Positions 62,461 to 64,000 of a stretch of DNA of 64,000 nt are shown one piece after another. The notes beneath the pieces were generated by a model. It searched no databases, had not been told where the DNA came from, and saw nothing but the letters and a program-made list of their open reading frames with translations. Source of the stretch: Chitinophagaceae bacterium UBA4407 (lineage in GTDB: Bacteria > Bacteroidota > Bacteroidia > Chitinophagales > Chitinophagaceae). Position numbers and translations under genes: made by a program. How positions within the stretch are numbered: the stretch's first letter is position 1; every line of letters begins with the position of its first letter. Location: contig DGQT01000092.1 of the NCBI GenBank assembly GCA_002390845.1, positions 1-64,000 of the forward strand, written 5' to 3'.

Positions 62461-62499
62461 AAAAAGATGCCGGCTCAATATTGAGCCGGCATCTTTTTT
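62461..62499. terminator. Strong bidirectional terminator after the TonB receptor
   Basis: AAAAAGATGCCGGCTCAA and TTGAGCCGGCATCTTTTT form a nearly perfect stem around TA, ending in a T run. The GCCGGCTCAA/TTGAGCCGGC part resembles the tips of the E repeat family placed head to head. Confidence 0.9.
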
Positions 62500-62527
62500 T
62501 AGCCCATCTTTCGCCTTACCATCAACT

Positions 62528-62558
62528 AAGTTGCGTCGCACACTTGTACGGCTGTAAC
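62528..62558. repeat. Intergenic repeat E27 (single core A)
   Basis: AAGTTGCGTCGCACACTTGTACGGCTG is an intact core A without outer end or partner. It lies between the TonB receptor terminator and lspA. Confidence 0.7.
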
Positions 62559-62685
62559 ATTTTTGATCTAAGCATCCGGGTGCATTAACATCTTTAATTT
62601 TCAAGCGGTTTATTACGCATTATTAGTATAAAAAGCACAACATTTACTGTTATGTTAAGTTCTGAAGAACAGTATTCATTTCCCT

Positions 62686-62693
62686 TATCTTTG
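62686..62693 (+). promoter_or_regulatory. Putative -7 box of the lspA promoter
   Basis: TATCTTTG matches the Bacteroidota -7 consensus TAnnTTTG exactly, 17 bases before the GTG start. A -33 TTTG at the proper spacing is not evident. Confidence 0.5.
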
Positions 62694-62710
62694 TCGCAAA
62701 TTTTTATACA

Positions 62711-63382
62711 GTGAAGGGTAAGCATGTAGCTTTTTTAATTATCGCAGTTCTATTGGCCGATCAGGCTTTGAAGTTTTATATTAAAACAAATTTTTATCTC
62801 GGCGAAGAGCATAATGTTATTGGCAATTGGTTCCGGCTGCATTTTGTAGAGAATGAGGGAATGGCCTGGGGCTGGCAGTTTGGCGGCGATTTCGGGAAGA
62901 TCATACTTACACTCTTCAGGCTGGTAGCAGTAGTGTTTGGTACCTTTTATCTTCGTAACATCGTTCGTAAAAAATACCACAAAGGTTTTATAGTTTGTGC
63001 CGCTCTTATATATTCAGGTGCTTTGGGTAACCTGCTCGACAGTATGTTTTATGGTTTAATATTCAGTAACAGCGAACAATTCCTGGTAGCTCAATTTTTA
63101 CCTGCTGAAGGCGGGTATACTTCTTTTCTGCATGGAAAAGTGGTTGATATGCTATACTTTCCTATTATTCAAAATGCGCATTACCCTTCGTGGTTTCCTT
63201 TTTGGGGTGGCGAGGAATTTGAATTCTTCAGGCCGGTTTTCAACCTTGCAGACTTTTCTATTTCTACCGGTGTAATTGCTTTGCTGGTATGGCAGAAAAA
63301 ATTCTTTCCCAAACATGAAGATGCGGTAAATGCCACGGTTGAAACGGGCGCAATAGTGGATGATAAGGCACAGGTTCTTTAA
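62711..63382 (+). CDS. lspA: Lipoprotein signal peptidase II
   Basis: LspA removes signal peptides from prolipoproteins in the inner membrane. The 223-residue protein has four membrane helices, and the two catalytic aspartates lie in GALGNLLDSMFYG and FNLADFSISTGV. VENEGMAWGW in the first periplasmic part corresponds to the conserved NxGxA motif. It is longer than the 160-170 residues of proteobacterial enzymes because of an insert between the conserved blocks, as is common in Bacteroidota. The start is GTG, 17 bases after a -7-like box. Lipoproteins in this window (alpha-2-macroglobulin, M13 peptidase) are expected clients. Confidence 0.93.
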   Translation: MKGKHVAFLIIAVLLADQALKFYIKTNFYLGEEHNVIGNWFRLHFVENEGMAWGWQFGGDFGKIILTLFRLVAVVFGTFYLRNIVRKKYHKGFIVCAALIYSGALGNLLDSMFYGLIFSNSEQFLVAQFLPAEGGYTSFLHGKVVDMLYFPIIQNAHYPSWFPFWGGEEFEFFRPVFNLADFSISTGVIALLVWQKKFFPKHEDAVNATVETGAIVDDKAQVL

Positions 63383-63477
63383 TAATTTTTCCGTTTTTTA
63401 TTATGATGTAATTACCGGGGTCACGATTGCAAAATAACAGCGGAACTGAACAGGAATGTTCAATAGAATTGTTGCCG

Positions 63478-63610
63478 ATGAAGTGTGCGATCCCGAAATA
63501 AATTCGGGACAGGCTGCCGCCCTTCGCTTACATGTCGCCATGAAAGAGGAACTATGAAACGAGCGTGGCAAGGAACGGTAAATTAAAATACAAAAGCCAG
63601 GCTCAATAAA
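63478..63610. repeat. Intergenic repeat E28 (composite right half, A interrupted plus D)
   Basis: Core A GAAGTGTGCGA is cut by the palindrome TCCCGAAATAAATTCGGGA (63491-63509). TGTCGCCATGAAAGAGG and version D AAACGAGCGTGGCAAG (63557-63572) come next, then the end AAGCCAGGCTCAATAAAAT. It lies in the 264-base gap between lspA and the permease gene. Confidence 0.75.
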
Positions 63611-63646
63611 ATCTTTCGCAGTATTACCATCTAAATATAATTACAC

Positions 63647-64000
63647 TTGAATTTTCTTTTTGCGTGGCGGTATTTCCGGTCTAAGAAATCTGCCAATGCC
63701 ATTAATATCATTGCATGGATAAGCGTACTTGCCATTGCTGTGGGTACAGCGGCGCTGATTATTGTGCTAAGTGTGTTTAATGGTTTTGAGGATTTGGTTA
63801 AAGGCTTATACGGCGACTTTTATTCCGATGTGAAAATAACACCTGCCAAGGGGAAATTTATTTCATTTTCGAAGGATCAGATACAGAAAATTACTGCCAC
63901 GTCTGGTGTTGCTCAATTTAGTTTTTATACTGAAGAAAGGTCGGTACTGGTAAATGGCGAATACCAAACCATTGTGGTGCTTAAAGGCGTAGATGAGCAT
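63647..64000 (+). CDS. LolE/FtsX-type ABC transporter permease, N-terminal part
   Basis: An open frame runs from a TTG at 63647 to the window edge, 118 codons. It starts NFLFAWRYFRSKKSANAINIIAWISVLAIAVGTAALIIVLSVFNGFEDLV, the N-terminal signature of the LolC/LolE family of lipoprotein-release permeases. A hydrophobic helix at about residues 20-42 is followed by the start of a large periplasmic domain. No ATG is available near the start. The rest of the gene is outside the window. Its position after lspA fits a lipoprotein maturation and sorting theme. Confidence 0.85.
   Translation, partial: MNFLFAWRYFRSKKSANAINIIAWISVLAIAVGTAALIIVLSVFNGFEDLVKGLYGDFYSDVKITPAKGKFISFSKDQIQKITATSGVAQFSFYTEERSVLVNGEYQTIVVLKGVDEH

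Noticed and set aside
1..63610. CRISPR array, suggested by many short repeats
   Set aside because: The repeats are spread singly over 64 kb with irregular spacing and inverted partners; there are no evenly spaced spacers and no cas genes.

Overview
The window reads as chromosome of a Bacteroidota bacterium, most likely family Chitinophagaceae (inference). The evidence is the gene content: the gliding genes gldF and gldG, a MurF-alanine racemase fusion, a type IX secretion C-terminal sorting domain, a CarboxypepD_reg/TonB receptor, DUF3667, methylmalonyl-CoA epimerase and flavobacterial-type lycopene cyclase. Shine-Dalgarno sequences are generally absent and a few promoters match the Bacteroidota -7 box TAnnTTTG. 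No tRNA, rRNA, CRISPR array, phage gene or transposase was seen.

Layout. 0.1-3.1 kb (minus): lycopene cyclase, an NAD-dependent epimerase and a 4Fe-4S APS reductase. 3.5-9.7 kb: YcxB-like protein, GNAT, then acpP-fabF-rnc, methylmalonyl-CoA epimerase, cysteine desulfurase and gldF. 9.9-15.7 kb: gldG, TerC, murF-alr. 15.9-18.9 kb: a cupin/VOC/MFS operon divergent from an AraC regulator. 19.2-21.3 kb: a periplasmic molybdopterin oxidoreductase with its cytochrome b, and a fasciclin protein. 21.9-29.8 kb: sugar nucleotidyltransferase, nitronate monooxygenase, Nudix-type regulator, membrane methyltransferase, glycosyltransferase, rsmG and a CocE-type hydrolase. 30.0-33.7 kb: a Crp/Fnr regulator, then YceI, a broken NTF2-like gene and a carboxylesterase. 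33.8-47.7 kb: C1 peptidase, a T9SS-exported FG-GAP protein, a 1850-residue alpha-2-macroglobulin, PBP1C and DUF3667. 47.9-51.8 kb (minus): M13 peptidase, PfkB kinase, phosphoribosyltransferase. 52.0-53.3 kb: a decayed patch with remnants of a CoA-transferase subunit and an AraC regulator. 53.6-58.0 kb (minus): sugar oxidation cluster of a gluconate-dehydrogenase-type small subunit, GMC oxidoreductase, TIM-barrel isomerase and aldo/keto reductase. 58.3-64.0 kb: MerR regulator, TonB receptor, lspA and the start of a LolE/FtsX-type permease.

The most striking feature is a modular inverted-repeat family in most of the longer intergenic gaps (about 28 sites). A full copy has ends of TTTTTTGAGCCGGGC and its complement, then a TATGAGGCTT-like spacer, then a core arm around TTGCGTCGCACACTTGTAC, a variable centre, and the mirror-image half. 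The core comes in at least four versions that are mixed between the two sides of one element. Small palindromes are nested inside some cores. Several copies start at the very next base after a stop codon, and some separate genes that are normally adjacent (gldF/gldG, alpha-2-macroglobulin/pbpC, the GMC cluster). No mobilising enzyme is encoded here, so the family looks non-autonomous, or serves as an RNA 3'-end structure.

A second notable point is regulatory. Two perfect FNR-type boxes (TTGATnnnnATCAA) lie between the Crp/Fnr gene and yceI, and the recognition helix of that regulator carries the ETLSR pattern expected to read TTGAT.
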